A stretch of DNA of 6,616 nucleotides from Caldisericaceae bacterium. GTDB lineage: Bacteria > Caldisericota > Caldisericia > Caldisericales > Caldisericaceae. A program made the position numbers and the translations under genes. The stretch is taken from positions 1 to 6,616 of the forward strand of contig JAGHAO010000080.1 in assembly GCA_021161495.1 (NCBI GenBank). The letters run 5' to 3'. Numbering within the stretch: the stretch's first letter is position 1; every line of letters begins with the position of its first letter. The notes below the pieces were generated by a model, which saw only the letters and a list, made by a program, of their open reading frames with translations, made no database searches and was not told the DNA's origin. Positions 4,890 to 6,616 of the stretch are shown here, in pieces.

Positions 4890-5777
4890 CTACTCGCTCC
4901 TGAGTTGCATTTTGTCTTTGTCGGTAAGGTCTCTTATATCGATCCCGGGCATTTCTTCCCCAAGGTCTTCGGAAATCTTAGCGAGAATTTTCGGGTCGTC
5001 ATAATAGGTTGTTGCCGCAACAATCGCTTCCGCCCTCTTTTTGGGATTGGACGATTTGAAAATACCGGAACCCACGAATATCCCGTCCGCACCTAATTGC
5101 ATCATAAGAGAGGCATCCGCGGGTGTTGCAATTCCTCCCGCCGCAAAATTCACAACGGGCAGCCTTCCCAATTCTTTGACTTCTTTGAGGAGGTCAAACG
5201 GCACTCTCAACTCTTTCGCTTCGACGTAAAGTTCCTCTTCCGCCATATTTTGGACTTTTCTTATTTCGTCCATTACAATACGCATATGCCTCACCGCTTC
5301 TACGATGTTGCCCGTGCCCGGCTCACCTTTGGTTCTGATCATTGCGGCACCTTCCGCAATTCTCCTCAACGCTTCGCCCAAATTCCTCGCACCGCAAACA
5401 AAAGGAACTTTAAAATTCCATTTGTTTATATGATGAACTTCGTCCGCCGGAGTGAGCACTTCGCTCTCGTCTATAAAATCGATGCCGATCGCTTCGAGAA
5501 TCTGCGCTTCGGCAAAATGCCCTATTCTCACCTTTGCCATAACAGGTATGGAAACAGCATTCATTATATCCTTAACGAGTTTCGGATCCGCCATCCTGGC
5601 AACTCCGCCCTCTTTCCTAATGTCGGCGGGTATTCTTTCCAAAGCCATAACTGCAACTGCACCGGCAGCTTCCGCTATTTTTGCCTGCTCGACAGTCGTA
5701 ACATCCATTATAACCCCGCCTTTTAGCATCTCGGCAAGGCCTCTTTTCACTTTAACAGTCCCGTATTTTTCTTCCAT
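4890..5777 (-). CDS. pdxS: Pyridoxal 5'-phosphate synthase lyase subunit PdxS
   Basis: PdxS condenses ribose 5-phosphate, glyceraldehyde 3-phosphate and PdxT-supplied ammonia directly into PLP, the DXP-independent vitamin B6 route. It is a (beta/alpha)8 barrel forming dodecamers. With the start chosen here it has 295 residues. Key residues are visible: Asp25 in GGVIMDV, the first Schiff-base lysine Lys82 in PVMAKVRIGH, and the second, Lys150, in RTKGEPGTGN. The phosphate-binding loops FAAGGIATPADA and GADGIFVGSGIF are present. I prefer the ATG at 5777 over the one at 5783. The AGGAGG (5790-5785) is 7 nt from the former, the same spacing as pdxT and yebC, but only 1 nt from the latter. The 5783 start would add only Met-Arg. 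Confidence 0.96.
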   Translation of the reverse strand: MEEKYGTVKVKRGLAEMLKGGVIMDVTTVEQAKIAEAAGAVAVMALERIPADIRKEGGVARMADPKLVKDIMNAVSIPVMAKVRIGHFAEAQILEAIGIDFIDESEVLTPADEVHHINKWNFKVPFVCGARNLGEALRRIAEGAAMIRTKGEPGTGNIVEAVRHMRIVMDEIRKVQNMAEEELYVEAKELRVPFDLLKEVKELGRLPVVNFAAGGIATPADASLMMQLGADGIFVGSGIFKSSNPKKRAEAIVAATTYYDDPKILAKISEDLGEEMPGIDIRDLTDKDKMQLRSE

Positions 5778-5784
5778 ACGCATA

Positions 5785-5790
5785 CCTCCT
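5785..5790 (-). promoter_or_regulatory. Ribosome binding site that decides the pdxS start
   Basis: A perfect AGGAGG is followed by TATGCGT and then the ATG at 5777. The spacer contains another in-frame ATG (5783) that lies too close to the Shine-Dalgarno sequence to be favoured. The 41-46 base gap upstream, back to the flavoprotein stop codon, is AT-rich. It has a TTTACA but no convincing -10 box at proper spacing, so I do not call a promoter. Confidence 0.65.
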
Positions 5791-5823
5791 CAACATATTA
5801 TTGTATTATTTTCCTTGTAAAAA

Positions 5824-6616
5824 TCAACATTCCGATTTTATTGTTTCGCCTGCAACAAATCCGGTGGAAAATGCAGCCTGCAAATTATAACCGCCTGTAA
5901 TTGCATCGAGGTCGAGCAGTTCTCCGGTTATGAAGAGATTTTCGTATAATTTGGAACGCATCGTTTTCGGGTCGACTTCTTTCAAACTCACTCCGCCTTT
6001 CGTTACGACAGCATGAGCAAACCCCTCCGTTCCGGTAATCGTAATACAGAAATGCTTCATTGTGTTTACCAGTCTTCTTCGCTCTTCTTTTGTGATTTCG
6101 TTGCATTTCTTCTCGCCGCTTACACCCGCTTTTTGCAAAAATATCGGGATTAACCTCACGGGCAAAAGATTTTTCAAAACATTTTTCAATTTTTTTGTTC
6201 CGTTTTGCGAAAATTCTCTGAGGAATCTTCCGTCGAGGATTTTTTCGCTTATCGCAGGCTTAAAATCGATTTCCGCTTTCACGGGATTTTTCGAAAGTGT
6301 GGGAACAATCTGTGAGGAAAGAGTAAGCACAATCGGGCCTGAAATTCCCTTCGAAGTGAAAAGCATATCCCCGAAATAAGAAAACTTCCTGCCGCCTGCA
6401 AATGCGGAAATCCGCACGTTTCTCAGCGAAAGCCCTTCCAAATGCTTTGCAAAATCTTCTTTTATCAAAAGCGGAACGAGTGCGGGGTAAAGCAGAGTAA
6501 CCGTATGCCCCAATTTTTTCAAAATCTCGTACCCGTCGCCCGTTGTCCCAAGACCGGGAAAGCTCTTTCCGCCCGTCGCAAGAACAAAGTAATCCGCCTT
6601 TATTTCCGAGCCGTCC
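5824..6616 (-). CDS. HI0933/BaiN-type FAD-dependent oxidoreductase, 5' end outside window
   Basis: The C-terminal 263 residues of a flavoprotein that normally has about 400 are visible. The N-terminal Rossmann GxGxxG segment lies beyond the window. The frame stays open to position 6616, so internal TTG or ATG codons (such as TTG at 6522) are not starts. Visible family motifs are ATGGKSFPGLGTTGDGYE near the upstream edge, MLFTSKGISGPIVLTLSS, and a C-terminal FAD-binding block with VVTKGGVSLKEVDPKTM, FITGELLDLD, ITGGYNLQAAFSTG. Members are annotated variously as HI0933-family flavoproteins, BaiN/RdsA-type or aminoacetone-oxidase-like enzymes. The true substrate is unknown for most, and I do not assign one. 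It ends about 46 bases before pdxS on the same strand and may share its transcript. Confidence 0.93.
   Translation of the reverse strand, partial: DGSEIKADYFVLATGGKSFPGLGTTGDGYEILKKLGHTVTLLYPALVPLLIKEDFAKHLEGLSLRNVRISAFAGGRKFSYFGDMLFTSKGISGPIVLTLSSQIVPTLSKNPVKAEIDFKPAISEKILDGRFLREFSQNGTKKLKNVLKNLLPVRLIPIFLQKAGVSGEKKCNEITKEERRRLVNTMKHFCITITGTEGFAHAVVTKGGVSLKEVDPKTMRSKLYENLFITGELLDLDAITGGYNLQAAFSTGFVAGETIKSEC

Noticed and set aside
5097..5726. Plus-strand open frame of 209 codons antisense to pdxS
   Set aside because: It is fully contained within pdxS, whose catalytic residues are intact; the antisense product is rich in His, Phe and Arg with no family resemblance.
5784..5826. Possible promoter before pdxS (TTTACA)
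   Set aside because: The only hexamer at about 18 nt spacing is TATGTT, a poor -10 that would place the transcript start in the Shine-Dalgarno sequence. Read-through from the flavoprotein gene or a promoter inside it is as likely.
6520..6522. TTG as the start of the flavoprotein
   Set aside because: The frame is open to the window edge, and the residues upstream (ATGGKSFPGLGTTGDGYE) are a conserved part of the family, so the gene begins outside the window.

Overview
The window looks like bacterial chromosome of moderate-to-low GC. Every recognisable gene lies on the minus strand, so transcription runs from high to low coordinates. The core is a tightly packed co-directional block read as HI0933-type flavoprotein (5' part outside the window) > pdxS > pdxT > yebC > ruvC > ruvA > ruvB > stand-alone threonyl-tRNA synthetase editing-domain protein > DUF996 membrane protein (frameshifted). 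From pdxS to ruvB the junctions are coupled: stop and start codons abut, overlap by one base, or overlap by 11 bases. This strongly suggests one polycistronic message. A Shine-Dalgarno sequence AGGAGG or AGGAG sits 7 nt before the preferred starts of pdxS, pdxT and yebC. The standard code fits: TAA, TAG and TGA all end recognisable proteins at the expected places.

Roles: pdxS/pdxT make pyridoxal 5'-phosphate by the DXP-independent route; yebC is the YebC/PmpR/TACO1 family, a frequent companion of ruv genes; ruvC, ruvA and ruvB are the complete Holliday-junction branch-migration and resolution machine. The editing-domain protein belongs to a family best known as the N-terminal proofreading domain of archaeal ThrRS. 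Its presence as a free-standing bacterial gene, plus DUF996, points to an anaerobic or deep-branching lineage rather than a model proteobacterium, but the sequence does not fix the taxon.

The low-coordinate end is the unstable part. The editing-domain gene has an ATG immediately followed by an in-frame TAA just behind its ribosome binding site, so translation probably depends on a second ATG 12 nt downstream. It also appears to lack two residues I recall as important for catalysis. The DUF996 gene is split by a one-base shortage in a six-A run. Positions 1-525 contain no gene I can support. They hold a cluster of short repeats built on the motif TCAGGGTGACA, two of them as near-identical hairpins, several other inverted repeats, and two stretches resembling dispersed intergenic repeats.

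I saw no phage, transposase, CRISPR, tRNA or rRNA gene. The most unusual points are the start-stop element and altered residues of the editing-domain gene, the homopolymer frameshift in DUF996, and the hairpin repeat cluster.
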